Counted from the stretch's first letter, positions 32,977 to 42,283 are shown. The stretch is 64,000 nt of DNA from Hyphomicrobiaceae bacterium (GCA_020638055.1 JACKJH010000004.1:313501-377500); one strand, 5' to 3'. Numbers and translations: made by a program. Notes: generated from the sequence alone by a model not told the origin.

Positions 32977-33520
32977 AGAGCCTGCAACCTTTTGCAACAT
33001 AATCTTGAATTTTCGCTTTCTGGAGCCAGTTAACGTTTCATGGAATCGAACCCGAGCTCATTGCTTTTGATTGTCGCCAAGTTTTTCACGCTGAACCGTT
33101 AAACACTTCGGCTAAACATGCTCTCTCTTTCCGCTGGAGCATGTTTTTCACGCTGAACCGCCGCACACTTCAGCTAAACATGCTCTAAGTCTTGGGGTTG
33201 CAGGGTTTCCACGGCTTGGCGTTGGCTCTCTTGAAAATCGCGGTGCCAGATACTGTCATGGCTCACTCATTACTGTTTGTCTGAAAAGTTTGGCAGGACA
33301 CCGGTTCGCGATCAAGGCCAATTCCTTGCCGATCGCAAGGCTGCGCGTGCAGCCTTTTGCCAAATTTCCGATTGGGAAAGAAATTGAATTTGCGTTCCTC
33401 TAAATTTGACGATGAAAATACAACCCAAGCAACATACGGTGTCAGAATTTTTGTATTGTTGTGTAACCAGTATTATTGATCGGGGGAACGCCCTGCATCG
33501 CCCGGAAATGGAATGCATCA
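32977..33520. other. Intergenic region with decayed B palindromes and a hairpin
   Basis: 544 bp between uxs and the next glycosyltransferase gene. It has two decayed B-type units (33025-33187) and a short hairpin AAGGCTGC/GCAGCCTT at 33337-33356 followed by four T, which may be a weak terminator. No gene supported. Confidence 0.5.
33025..33187 (+). repeat. Decayed B element followed by a solo b2 module
   Basis: 33025-33125 resembles b1+b2 (GTTTCATGGAATCG..., TTTTTCACGCTGAACCG...ACTTCGGCTAAACATGCTC). 33136-33187 is another b2 (GAGCATGTTTTTCACGCTG...CTTCAGCTAAACATGCTC). Both have substitutions compared with the copies at 4.5 and 14.3 kb and have lost the CTAG ends. Confidence 0.75.
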
Positions 33521-34744
33521 ATGCCGAAACTGAACGTGTTGTTCATGCAGTCGCAAGAGTTCTTTGGAGCCGACTCCATGATTCACTCGTTGCTCATGCG
33601 GTATCTGGATCGCAACGCCGTCAACGTGTTTGTTGCAAGCAACCACGGTCATGAGGGTGCGCGTCCGGCGTCGTTCGAGGCAATCAGGGACATTCCCGAT
33701 GTTCACCACCGAAGCACTCAATTCGGTCCAAGCGTGTTTGAGAAGAAATCACTCCAATCGGCGCGAGAGATCATTGGTGGTTCCACAGGTGCGGGACTCA
33801 GTCTTGCTGGCCTGGTCGCCTATTGCAGACGCAATAAAATCCACGTCATTCACTGCACCGAAAAGCCGCGAGATGCCTTCTTGGGGCTACTCGTCGCGCG
33901 AGCAACTGGAGCCCGCTGTGTGATCCACGTTCACGTTAAGGCTGAGAACTGGATACGGCGTCCGGTTCGGTGGGCGATGGGTCACGCCAACGCTTTGATT
34001 GGTGTTTCCCAGTTTGTTGCCGAGTCTATCGTCAACCTGGGCTACCGTCGGGATGCGACCTATGCCGTACACAACGCGCTGGACTTGACACGTTGGAATA
34101 ATCAGGACGACGGAAAAGTTGACAACGTGGGTTGGGACTATCGCGGGCATGGAGAACTGAGGTCTGAGTTCGGCCTTGGTCAGCACGTTCCTGTGCTGGC
34201 GTGCGTATCCCGTCTAATTCCCTGGAAGGGGCATCGCGAGCTGATAAAGGCGTTGGCGATCGTAAAGCGTGAGGTTTCCGATTTTTGTCTCATGCTCGTG
34301 GGTGAGCCCACGTATGGAGGCGCGGCATACGAAGCTGAATTGCGTCATCTGGTTGCTGAGCTCGAACTGGGTAACAACGTTGTCTTTACGGGCTATCGTC
34401 GTGACGTTCCGCACATCATGGCAACCAGCGATATTTATGCCATGCCCTCATTTGAAGAGCCATTCGGAATGGTTTATCTGGAGGCAATGGCGATGCGAAA
34501 GCCGGTTATTGCGCTCGACAACGGCGGCGCCCGAGAAATCATTGAAGACAATAAATCGGGACTGCTCTCTGCGCCTCAGGATATAGAGCATCTTGCAGCC
34601 AATATTGTGAGCCTTTTAAAAAATCCGAACTTGCGGGATCAGATGGGTCGGCATGGCCGACATCGTGTTGAGGACTATTTCACGCCGGAACGAATGGCGC
34701 GGGATGTGCAGTTGGTTTACGAGGAAATCCTTGAAAAGGCTTAG
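33521..34744 (+). CDS. GT4-family glycosyltransferase
   Basis: 407-residue retaining GT-B glycosyltransferase. N-terminal acceptor domain begins MPKLNVLFMQSQEFFGADSMIHSLL. C-terminal donor domain holds VLACVSRLIPWKGHRELIKAL, VVFTGYRRDVPHIMATSDIYAMPS and the EX7E motif in FEEPFGMVYLEAMAMRKPVIALDNGGAREII. The start at 33521 is preferred to 33476, whose first 15 residues are not conserved-like. Donor and acceptor are not predictable; part of the polysaccharide locus. Confidence 0.9.
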   Translation: MPKLNVLFMQSQEFFGADSMIHSLLMRYLDRNAVNVFVASNHGHEGARPASFEAIRDIPDVHHRSTQFGPSVFEKKSLQSAREIIGGSTGAGLSLAGLVAYCRRNKIHVIHCTEKPRDAFLGLLVARATGARCVIHVHVKAENWIRRPVRWAMGHANALIGVSQFVAESIVNLGYRRDATYAVHNALDLTRWNNQDDGKVDNVGWDYRGHGELRSEFGLGQHVPVLACVSRLIPWKGHRELIKALAIVKREVSDFCLMLVGEPTYGGAAYEAELRHLVAELELGNNVVFTGYRRDVPHIMATSDIYAMPSFEEPFGMVYLEAMAMRKPVIALDNGGAREIIEDNKSGLLSAPQDIEHLAANIVSLLKNPNLRDQMGRHGRHRVEDYFTPERMARDVQLVYEEILEKA

Positions 34745-34798
34745 CCTGCCTGCTTTATTTTAAGGACGTGGCGTCCTAACAAGGTCTCCCAGTGCGGT

Positions 34799-35446
34799 TC
34801 ATTTTCGCTCGACGGCTGGTACGCCTGCGACCACAGTTTGGGCCGCGACGTCGTTGAGAACGACTGAACCCATTCCAACGAGTGCTTCGCTGCCGATATG
34901 CACATTGTTGCGGATTGCGGCGGCTGATCCGATATAGCAGGCGCGACCGAGATGCACGTAACCTGATACACTGACGCCACCTGCTATCGTCGCGAAATCG
35001 TCAACCTGACTGTCATGGCTGACGACGGAAAGCGGCAGAATTTGCACGTGGCGGCCGATTTGGACCCTGGTACCAATGACGGCATTCTGGAGCACGATCG
35101 TTCCGACTCCGATTTTCGCGAAACGGGAAACGGTTGCCGAGGGGTGAATTATCGTCGCGAACTTCTCATCGGGGATGCCAAGGCCAGCTATGATCTCGGG
35201 TTTGCGCTTAAAGCTGTTGGTGCTGCCAATTCCATTGATGAACTTGACGTCATCGATGCGATGCGCCTGTGAAAGTGGGCCAATGACTGGATATCCCAGA
35301 ATATCCTGCCCCCATTTGTTTGGGTCGTCGTCGAGAAAGCCTTCGACGGAGAAGCGCGAACTTGTGTCCGCGCCGTGGGAATCCAGGACCGCTTCAAGAA
35401 TTTCAAGGCTATTGCCCGATGTTCCCAGTATAACTAACTTTTGCAT
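34799..35446 (-). CDS. NeuD/PglD-type sugar O- or N-acetyltransferase
   Basis: 215-residue left-handed-beta-helix acyltransferase. The N-terminal Rossmann-like part (KLVILGTSGNSLEILEAVLDS, FLDDDPNKWGQDILGYPVIG) is followed by hexapeptide repeats (IHPSATVSRFAKIGVGTIVLQNAVIGTRVQIG). The ending GMGSVVLNDVAAQTVVAGVPA is typical of the NeuD/PglD group, which acetylates sialic acids or UDP-4-amino sugars. A conserved histidine is visible in LPLSVVSHDSQVDD. GTGAGG nine bases upstream of the ATG supports the start. It faces the GT4 gene at 33.5 kb convergently. Confidence 0.85.
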   Translation of the reverse strand: MQKLVILGTSGNSLEILEAVLDSHGADTSSRFSVEGFLDDDPNKWGQDILGYPVIGPLSQAHRIDDVKFINGIGSTNSFKRKPEIIAGLGIPDEKFATIIHPSATVSRFAKIGVGTIVLQNAVIGTRVQIGRHVQILPLSVVSHDSQVDDFATIAGGVSVSGYVHLGRACYIGSAAAIRNNVHIGSEALVGMGSVVLNDVAAQTVVAGVPAVERK

Positions 35447-35996
35447 GAGTTTTGCCTCACCCGATTTTCATCGTGATCTTAAGCCACATCGCAAACTGGG
35501 TCGTGCTGATTTTCATATCGGTTAAAATCAAAAAACGAAGAGTGAGCAAGAACGCCTTGCGCGGAGGCGAGACAGGTGAGCAGAGAGCTGGATAGATCAA
35601 GCTAGGGTATTCCACGCCTGCCCAACGACCTGTCCGGGCCTGTCGGGAGCCGCTTTCAAACAGACCTACGCCTCAAAGGAGTGCCGGCTTGTGGCAACCC
35701 ACTCATGGCAAACAACGCTCTATTGGAAAAACGATTGTTTTGTAGTGTTGTGACAATTGGTAAAGATTTTGCAAGAGTTGTCCCTTGAGGAAATGGCGCC
35801 TATACATCTAAGATTGGAATTTCTTATGCGGCACCGTTCCAAATTTACGTTTGAATTTCGTGGTGCGGCTTTGATGGCCGGTAAAGACTAAAAACCTTAC
35901 TTAAATATTTTGATTTTCTATCAGATGTCTTTTGGGGTACCAACGGCGATGAATTTGATAAGCTTCTAATTTAGCGCAGATGCGGAGTAAGATAAC
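35447..35996. other. 550-bp promoter region of the amino-sugar gene block
   Basis: Intergenic, AT-rich to the right. It holds a good sigma70-like promoter at 35778-35806 and, 20 bp after it, a 21-codon open frame (35826-35891, starts MRHRSKFTFEFR). No larger gene supported. Confidence 0.45.
35778..35806 (+). promoter_or_regulatory. Candidate sigma70 promoter for the acetyltransferase/dehydrogenase/aminotransferase operon
   Basis: TTGTCC (35778-35783), 17-base spacer, TATACA (35801-35806). A start near 35813 would give a leader of about 185 bases before the TTG codon at 35997. Confidence 0.5.
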
Positions 35997-36479
35997 TTGC
36001 CGTTAGTGAACGTCCAACTCGGTCTGCGGGTCTCAATACGGTACCCGGATCTCGTCAATATTTATGGTTGCAAAATCGGTAACGAGACTCAAATCGGCCC
36101 CTTCGTTGAAATTCAAGCAGATAGCGAGGTTGGGGATCGTTGCAAGATCTCTTCTCATTCGTTCATTTGTACCGGGGTGACCATTGAGGACGAGGTCTTC
36201 ATTGGTCACGGCGTCATGTTCACCAATGATCTGTTTCCGCGTGCGACTGGTGACGAAGGTCAATTACAATCTCAGGACGACTGGGAGCTTACCAAGACGG
36301 TCGTGCGCCGTAGGGCATCGATCGGTTCGAATGCAACGATTGTGGCCGGCGTGACTATTGGAACCGAGGCACTGGTAGGCGCGGGAGCGGTTGTGACCAA
36401 AAATGTACCTGACTACGCGATCGTTGTTGGTAATCCAGCGCGCATCGTAGGGGATACACGCGATCGCAAGCGTCGCTAG
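35997..36479 (+). CDS. WbpD/WlbB-like sugar-nucleotide N-acetyltransferase
   Basis: 160-residue left-handed-beta-helix enzyme. Segments KIGNETQIGPFVEIQADSEVGDRCKISSHSFI, VTIEDEVFIGHGVMFTNDLFPRA, KTVVRRRASIGSNATIVAGVTIGTEALVGAGAVVTKNVPDYAIVVGNPARIVG are very close in pattern to WbpD/WlbB, which acetylates the 3-amino group of UDP-GlcNAc3NA. The start is a TTG (35997) with GGAG nine bases upstream; no ATG is available before the conserved part. First gene of a block with the dehydrogenase and aminotransferase, 47 bp before the next. Confidence 0.85.
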   Translation: MPLVNVQLGLRVSIRYPDLVNIYGCKIGNETQIGPFVEIQADSEVGDRCKISSHSFICTGVTIEDEVFIGHGVMFTNDLFPRATGDEGQLQSQDDWELTKTVVRRRASIGSNATIVAGVTIGTEALVGAGAVVTKNVPDYAIVVGNPARIVGDTRDRKRR

Positions 36480-36526
36480 CTAGGGCATTTGTTTAAGCTT
36501 TTCATGAAATTGGGCAGGGTGTGTGA

Positions 36527-37552
36527 ATGGTATCGTGCGGTATAATTGGTTACGGCTACTGGGGTCCTAATCTTGCCAGGAACGTCTCAGAGGCGGCAGG
36601 CGCGAAGCTTTCTGCAATCTCGGATATGCAGCAGGCAGCACTAGATCGGGCGGGGAGCCGCTATCCAGGTGTTTCGCTCCACCGCAACTGGTTGGACATG
36701 ATTTCCGATCCAAAGATCGACGCCGTGCTCGTTGCGACACCAGTCTCAAGTCACTTCGAAATCGCTCTTGCGGCACTTCAGGCCGGCAAACATGTGCTCG
36801 TCGAAAAGCCTATAACCACGACCTCGGCAGAGGCGCGAACTCTGATCGAGGAAGCAGATCGCCGCGGCCTAATTTTGATGGTCGATCACACATTCGTCTA
36901 TACGCCTGCGGTGCGCAAGATCCGGGAGCTTATCGTCGATGGGTCGCTCGGTGACATCTACTATTATGATTCGACCAGAGTGAACCTCGGCTTGTTTCAA
37001 AGTGACGTGAATGTCATCTGGGATCTCGCTGTTCATGACTTCTCGATACTTGAATTCCTGCTTGATAAGAGGCCGGCAGCCATTTCGGCAAGCGGCTCTA
37101 GCCATATTGAAGGCCGGCCGGAAAATATCGCGCATCTTACACTCTTCTTCGAGAGCGGGACTGTCGCTCATCTCAACGTCAATTGGCTGGCGCCGGTCAA
37201 AGTTCGCCAGACACTGATTGGCGGAAGTCGAAAGATGATTGTTTACGACGACATGCAGAATTCAGAGAAAATCAAGGTCTACGACCGTGGGGTCGATGTT
37301 ATCTCTGACACCGAACTCATGAAGCAAATGCGTGTGTCCTACCGAATGGGAGATATGTGGGCGCCTCAACTTTCCGTTCGTGAGGCGTTGCTGACGGAAA
37401 TCACTCATTTCGTGGAGTGTATCGAGCAAGGTAAGCGTCCTGACACGTCAGGCGAAAATGGATTGAGCGTCGTCGAGATGCTGGAGGCAGCGATGAAATC
37501 GACTCGTAGTCGGGGAGCCCCGGTCGAGCTTGGACAATGCAGAGGCGAATGA
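36527..37552 (+). CDS. Gfo/Idh/MocA-family sugar-nucleotide dehydrogenase
   Basis: 341-residue NAD-dependent oxidoreductase. GIIGYGYWGPNLARNVSEA is the Rossmann motif; VATPVSSHFEIALAALQAGKHVLVEKPIT carries the EKP lysine; WDLAVHDFSILEFLL gives the H-D catalytic-type pair. Between a WlbB-type acetyltransferase and a DegT aminotransferase it likely forms the 3-keto sugar nucleotide, as WlbA/WbpB does. Its stop overlaps the start of the aminotransferase (ATGA, 37549-37552), so they are translationally coupled. Confidence 0.88.
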   Translation: MVSCGIIGYGYWGPNLARNVSEAAGAKLSAISDMQQAALDRAGSRYPGVSLHRNWLDMISDPKIDAVLVATPVSSHFEIALAALQAGKHVLVEKPITTTSAEARTLIEEADRRGLILMVDHTFVYTPAVRKIRELIVDGSLGDIYYYDSTRVNLGLFQSDVNVIWDLAVHDFSILEFLLDKRPAAISASGSSHIEGRPENIAHLTLFFESGTVAHLNVNWLAPVKVRQTLIGGSRKMIVYDDMQNSEKIKVYDRGVDVISDTELMKQMRVSYRMGDMWAPQLSVREALLTEITHFVECIEQGKRPDTSGENGLSVVEMLEAAMKSTRSRGAPVELGQCRGE

Positions 37553-38694
37553 TGATCCCGTTTCTAGACCTGAAAGCGCAGTACGCCAAGATCGGTGACG
37601 AGCTTGAGGCGGCCGCGGTTGGCGCGATGCGGAGCGGCGAATTCATATTGGGTTCACGTGTTGCAGCATTTGAAAAGAACTTTGCGGCGTATTGCGGAGC
37701 AGACAATGCAATTGGCGTAAACAGCGGCACGTCGGCTCTGCATCTGGCATTACTCGCCCTGGGCGTGGGTGAGGGCGACGAAGTCATCACCGTGCCGATG
37801 ACGTTCGTGGCGACGGCTGCTGCCATTCGCTATACGAACGCCCGCCCGGTCTTTGTCGACATCGAGCCAGATACCTGGAACATGTGCCCGGTAGAACTTG
37901 CCAAGGCGATCACCCCGCGCACCAAGGCGATTATACCAGTCCATTTGCATGGCCGGCTGGCGAACATGCCGGCAATCATGGACATTGCGAAACAGCATGG
38001 CATTCCGGTCGTGGAGGATGCGGCGCAGGCGCATGGGGCCGAAGTGGGCTCGCGGCGCGCAGGCACGTTTGGCGACATCGGGTGTTTCAGCTTATATCCT
38101 GGCAAAAATCTGGGTGCGTGTGGTGAAGGTGGTGCGGTCGTTACGAACAATGCCGAACTTGCTGAAAAGATGCGACAGATGCGTGATTGGGGGCAAACCA
38201 GCCGCTACTATCATGACCTTCCCGGTTACAATTATCGCATGGACGGCATCCAGGGTGCTGTTCTCGACGTGAAGCTAAAGTACATTGCCGACTGGACCGC
38301 TAAGCGCCAGCATGTTGCGCGACGCTACGATGCGTTGCTCGCCGGTAGCGGCATTGTTCTGCCCAAGCCTGCAAGCGCTGGAGAGCACGTCTATCACGTC
38401 TATGCGGTTCGCTTCGCCAACCGTGATGACCTGCAAGCCCGGCTCACGGAAAAGGGCATCATGACCAACATCCACTACCCCCGACCGGTACACCTGCAAA
38501 AAGTGCATAGTGATCTGGGATATGTAATGGGAGACTTTCCAAATTCGGAGAGTTACGCGCGTGAGGCGCTGTCGCTTCCCATCTATCCGGAGCTGACTGA
38601 GGAGCAGATCACGGTGGTGGTTGATGGGGTACGTGAAATTGTATCGACAGCGGCGGCGCCGGCCAGAAAGTCTCATTCAATCGCAGTGGATTGA
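37549..38694 (+). CDS. DegT/DnrJ/EryC1/StrS-family sugar aminotransferase (WbpE/WlbC-like)
   Basis: 381-residue PLP-dependent aminotransferase. It begins MMIPFLDLKAQYAKI, with GVNSGTSALHLALLALGVGEGDEVITVPMTF, then the PLP pocket VVEDAAQAHGAEV and the Schiff-base lysine in CFSLYPGKNLGACGEGGAV (Lys186). It probably transaminates the 3-keto sugar made by the preceding dehydrogenase; the acetyltransferase would finish the 3-acetamido sugar. The start ATG at 37549 overlaps the previous stop; ATG codons at 37537 and 37552 are also in frame. It ends one base before an A element. Confidence 0.9.
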   Translation: MMIPFLDLKAQYAKIGDELEAAAVGAMRSGEFILGSRVAAFEKNFAAYCGADNAIGVNSGTSALHLALLALGVGEGDEVITVPMTFVATAAAIRYTNARPVFVDIEPDTWNMCPVELAKAITPRTKAIIPVHLHGRLANMPAIMDIAKQHGIPVVEDAAQAHGAEVGSRRAGTFGDIGCFSLYPGKNLGACGEGGAVVTNNAELAEKMRQMRDWGQTSRYYHDLPGYNYRMDGIQGAVLDVKLKYIADWTAKRQHVARRYDALLAGSGIVLPKPASAGEHVYHVYAVRFANRDDLQARLTEKGIMTNIHYPRPVHLQKVHSDLGYVMGDFPNSESYAREALSLPIYPELTEEQITVVVDGVREIVSTAAAPARKSHSIAVD

Positions 38695-38695
38695 T

Positions 38696-38800
38696 CTAGA
38701 GCGCTTTCCGATCCGATGGAATCGGATCGGCGCTCTAGCTTATTGTTTTGTCGCATTTTCTTCGACGAACCGGTGTCCACTTCGTCGGAAAATGCTCTAG
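38696..38800 (+). repeat. Palindromic element A, copy 4
   Basis: Full a1+a2 element from CTAG (38696-38699) to CTAG (38797-38800), same orientation as the copies at 3.1, 4.4 and 6.4 kb. It lies within the amino-sugar gene block, two bases after the aminotransferase stop and 22 bp before the epimerase start. Confidence 0.9.
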
Positions 38801-38822
38801 GACCGGGCAGGAGTTGGAACGC

Positions 38823-39872
38823 ATGGACAAAGAAGGAAAGTCGGCAATGGCCAGTGCATTGGCTCGCGATAGCAACTCATTTGGATCGCTAAAAGGCAAG
38901 CGAACGTTCATTACCGGTGGGGCTGGCTTTATCGGATCGTATGTCGCGGATCTTCTGATCGACGCTGACGTTGAAGAGATCGTCATCCTGGACAACATGA
39001 TTCGTGGCCGCCCTGAAAACCTCAGCCACGCGCTTACGTCAGGAAAGGTCAAGTTGATAGAAGGCGACATTCGCGACACCGAACTCATCAAAAAGCTTGT
39101 GAGCGATGCCGACATCGTCTTTCATCTTGCCGCGCTTCGCATAACCCATTGCGCTGCCGAGCCTCGCCAGGCCATCGAAGTGATGATTGATGCAACCTTC
39201 GATGTGATCGAAAACGCCCGCCACTCAGGTGTCGAGAAGGTGGTTATGGCATCGTCCGCATCAGTCTATGGAATGGCGGGATCATTTCCGACAACCGAAG
39301 CCCACCATCCCTATGGCAACCGGACGCTTTATGGCGCAGCCAAGGTCTTTGGCGAAGGCTTGTTGCGATCCTATAACGACATGTTCGGCACGGATTACGT
39401 CTGTCTGCGTTTCTTCAATGTTTACGGTCCCAGAATGGACATTCATGGCAAATACACCGAAGTGCTTGTGCGCTGGATGGAACGGATCGAGGCTGGAAAA
39501 CCGCCAATCATTTTCGGCGATGGAACGCAGACACTCGATATGATCCACGTTCGCGATGTTGCCCGATCCATAGTTCTCTCAGCGGCAATGCCTGCAACCG
39601 ATGTCGCCTTGAACGTCGGTAGTGGCGAGGAGACCTCCCTTCATCAGCTTGCTGTTGCGCTCGCCAAGGTTATGGGGCGCGCCGATCTCAATCCGGTGTT
39701 CGAGGCAGAGCGCGCGGTAAATCCTGTGCGCAAGCGACAAGCCGACGTGCAGCTTGCACGCGAACTGATCAATTTTGAAACCACGATTTCTCTCGATGAG
39801 GGGTTGGGGGAATTGGTCGAATGGTGGCGCGCAGAGCGGTCTGCCACGGCCGATGCGGAAATGCTTGCATGA
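38823..39872 (+). CDS. NAD-dependent sugar-nucleotide epimerase/dehydratase
   Basis: 349-residue extended short-chain dehydrogenase/reductase. The NAD motif is FITGGAGFIGSYVADLL; DADIVFHLAALRITHCAAEPRQAIEV and the catalytic SSASVYG...YGAAKVFGEG (YxxxK) follow; FFNVYGPRMDIHGKYTEVL is typical of a subgroup often found next to DegT aminotransferases in polysaccharide loci. Whether it is a 4-epimerase or a dehydratase cannot be told. The start at 38823 is fixed by AGGAG nine bases before; the open frame before it lies in the A palindrome. It overlaps the next gene by ATGA (39869-39872). Confidence 0.87.
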   Translation: MDKEGKSAMASALARDSNSFGSLKGKRTFITGGAGFIGSYVADLLIDADVEEIVILDNMIRGRPENLSHALTSGKVKLIEGDIRDTELIKKLVSDADIVFHLAALRITHCAAEPRQAIEVMIDATFDVIENARHSGVEKVVMASSASVYGMAGSFPTTEAHHPYGNRTLYGAAKVFGEGLLRSYNDMFGTDYVCLRFFNVYGPRMDIHGKYTEVLVRWMERIEAGKPPIIFGDGTQTLDMIHVRDVARSIVLSAAMPATDVALNVGSGEETSLHQLAVALAKVMGRADLNPVFEAERAVNPVRKRQADVQLARELINFETTISLDEGLGELVEWWRAERSATADAEMLA

Positions 39873-41029
39873 TCCCGATAACAAAGCCGGTTATTGGACA
39901 AGAGGAAGCGCAAGCCGCAGCAGACGCCGTTTGTTCGGGCTGGGTGACGCAAGGCCCCCGCGTGAATGCTTTTGAAGCTGAGTTTGCAAGGAATGCCGGT
40001 GCGCCATTCGCGACGGCTGTTTCCAACTGCACGACGGCACTACACCTTGCGCTGCTTGTTGCCGGGGTCAAACCGGGCGATGAGGTCATCACTGTCAGCC
40101 ACACGTTCATTGCGTGCGCGAATGCGATACGCCATTGTGGCGCCACTCCGGTTTTTGTCGATATCGATCCGGCTACATTCAACATGGACCCGGACAAACT
40201 CGCCACGGCAATCGGGCCTCGGACCAAAGCCATAATGGTTGTGCACCAGATGGGTATGCCGGCAGATTTGGCCCGGATTGTTCCGATTGCTCGGACGCAC
40301 GGCATACCTCTCATCGAGGATGCAGCATGCGCGATCGGATCGCAGATCCTGATTGACGGGGTTTGGCAGCAAATTGGTGCGCCGGCGGGTGATTGCGCCT
40401 GTTTCTCGTTTCACCCGAGAAAAGTTGTCACGACGGGTGATGGAGGGATGATTACAACGCGGAACCCGGAGTGGGACGCGAAATACAGGTTGTTGCGCCA
40501 GCATGGCATGAGTGTGCCTGATACCGTGCGCCATTCAAGCAACCAGGTGATCTTCGAGAGTTATCCGATCGCCGGATTCAATTACCGGATGACCGACATC
40601 CAGGCAGCCGTTGGAATTGAACAGATGAAGCGGCTTTCGAGCATCGTTGCGCGCCGCCGTGAAATTGCTGACACCTACAATCGCATGATCCGTGATGAAG
40701 TCCAGTCGGTGCAAGTGCCCGATGAGCCGTCGTGGGCACGCACGAATTGGCAGAGCTATTGTGTGAGGCTGCCCAAGCATGTCGACCAACGCAGCGTTAT
40801 GCAATACATGCTCGACCAGGGCATAGCTACGCGCCGCGGAATCATGTGCATTCACCGCGAAGACTCGTACAAGGATTTGGACATCCCGTTTGATCTGTCG
40901 AATTCGGAGGCGGCACAGGATGAGTGCGTTCTGCTCCCCCTCTTTCCGCAAATGACAGATGATGAAATTGAACTCGTTGTTTCAGCTCTCAAGGCGGCGG
41001 TGGGAACAGAATTGAATTCTAAGTCGTAA
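39869..41029 (+). CDS. Second DegT/DnrJ/EryC1/StrS-family sugar aminotransferase
   Basis: 386-residue PLP-dependent aminotransferase. It begins MIPITKPVIGQEEAQAAADAV, has SNCTTALHLALLVAGVKPGDEVITVSHTFIA, LIEDAACAIGSQI and the Schiff-base lysine in CACFSFHPRKVVTTGDGGMI (Lys185). The HPRK form is found in the PseC/PglE/PerA branch, which mostly works on 4-keto sugars. With the preceding epimerase/dehydratase and perhaps the NeuD-like acetyltransferase at 34.8 kb it could make a 4-acetamido sugar. The ATGA overlap indicates coupling. Confidence 0.9.
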   Translation: MIPITKPVIGQEEAQAAADAVCSGWVTQGPRVNAFEAEFARNAGAPFATAVSNCTTALHLALLVAGVKPGDEVITVSHTFIACANAIRHCGATPVFVDIDPATFNMDPDKLATAIGPRTKAIMVVHQMGMPADLARIVPIARTHGIPLIEDAACAIGSQILIDGVWQQIGAPAGDCACFSFHPRKVVTTGDGGMITTRNPEWDAKYRLLRQHGMSVPDTVRHSSNQVIFESYPIAGFNYRMTDIQAAVGIEQMKRLSSIVARRREIADTYNRMIRDEVQSVQVPDEPSWARTNWQSYCVRLPKHVDQRSVMQYMLDQGIATRRGIMCIHREDSYKDLDIPFDLSNSEAAQDECVLLPLFPQMTDDEIELVVSALKAAVGTELNSKS

Positions 41030-41098
41030 GCACGCGCATTTTCTCAATGTTCAAGAATTTCCATCACATCAAAAATCAGTGGCAAGTAGTGCACTTTC

Positions 41099-42283
41099 CT
41101 AACGTTTTCTGGTGACAAAACGTTGCCATGTTTGACGGCGTTTGGCTAAGTATAAAGCCGTTCGGAAACTATCGAAGATTGACTCAAGCGGCTTTACACC
41201 CGAGGCAGATGCTTCTTCACAATAACCATTAAGTTGTTTACTTACCGCTTCCACTGAAAAATGAGTCTTTACGAAATTTCTACCGAGATTGCCCAGTTCA
41301 GAGCGCATGCCGGGGTTCATCGCGAGTTGCCGCAATGAATTTATAAGATTATCGTTTGTCGTTTTACCCTCTCCGATACCGAATATCCCATGCTGCAGAA
41401 AGAACTGGTATGTGTCGGTTGAAAAGGTTGAGGCAAATCCTTTATTTCCGACAATGATCACGGGTTTCGCGAATGCCATCGCCCGTAGTGCCGAACCACC
41501 CATGCCAACGACTATATCTGCTGCGGCGTAGGCGGGACGCGGGTCTAATATTTCCCCAGTCAACAAAATGGCGCGACGATTGAGACTTGAGTTTGTCAGG
41601 TTCACCAGTTCCTGCAATTCTTGACGTGCATATCCGTCCCCTACGATTACGAAACGGTAGGGCAGTTCGTTTGCCAGAGCACCCATGGCTTCGATTGTGC
41701 GCCGCAAACTTTCCAGTTTCAAAATATAGTCAAGGCGAGAGACGGTGACGATAACAATTTCATCCCTCTGAATACCATGTTGTTTACGGAATTCGTCGGC
41801 ATCGACGCAGCCTGGATAATTCAAAGTAAGATCGACTGGTGGTAGCAGTAGCTTCGCTTTTGAGTAACCATGGGCCTTTGCCAGCTCGACTCGCTCTGGC
41901 GTGCCAAACGTTGTCAAAGGCGATTTCGGAAGCATTTTTTCGATGGCTCCAACCGAAGTCATGTCCGTCACGACAAGCGGTATCTTTCGCGGAACATGGG
42001 CAACATACAATGCATGCATGCATTGCCACCAGTCCCAGACATGGACGACGTGGGGGCGCTCCTGCCGTACAATCTTATTGAATGCCCACATCCTTTCTAG
42101 GATGCGATTAGGAGCTGGAATATAGCGAAGCTTTTTCGTCCTCAATACGTCCACCATTGGTCCTGGTGTCGCGAAGACAACGATTTCGTGCGCGTAGATG
42201 TCACGAAGCGCTGCGCTTAAATCTATGGCGTTCACCTGCGTTCCACCGACTTCCAGCCTATGAGCAAAGACCAGGATTTTCAT
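41099..42283 (-). CDS. GT4-family glycosyltransferase
   Basis: 394-residue GT-B protein. The N-terminus KILVFAHRLEVGGTQVNAIDLSAALRD is the GT4 'G-G-x-E/Q' acceptor loop; the donor part has IVIVTVSRLDYILKLESLRRTIEAM, RFVIVGDGYARQELQELVN and ADIVVGMGGSALRAMAFAKPVIIVG, a variant that lacks the usual first glutamate of EX7E (G-x-G-G-S instead). GGAAGG upstream of the ATG supports the start. Read leftward, convergent with the aminotransferase gene. Confidence 0.85.
   Translation of the reverse strand: MKILVFAHRLEVGGTQVNAIDLSAALRDIYAHEIVVFATPGPMVDVLRTKKLRYIPAPNRILERMWAFNKIVRQERPHVVHVWDWWQCMHALYVAHVPRKIPLVVTDMTSVGAIEKMLPKSPLTTFGTPERVELAKAHGYSKAKLLLPPVDLTLNYPGCVDADEFRKQHGIQRDEIVIVTVSRLDYILKLESLRRTIEAMGALANELPYRFVIVGDGYARQELQELVNLTNSSLNRRAILLTGEILDPRPAYAAADIVVGMGGSALRAMAFAKPVIIVGNKGFASTFSTDTYQFFLQHGIFGIGEGKTTNDNLINSLRQLAMNPGMRSELGNLGRNFVKTHFSVEAVSKQLNGYCEEASASGVKPLESIFDSFRTALYLAKRRQTWQRFVTRKR

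Noticed and set aside
38748..38822. N-terminal extension of the epimerase gene into the palindrome
   Set aside because: The extension is just translated repeat A; a binding site and conserved start favour ATG 38823.
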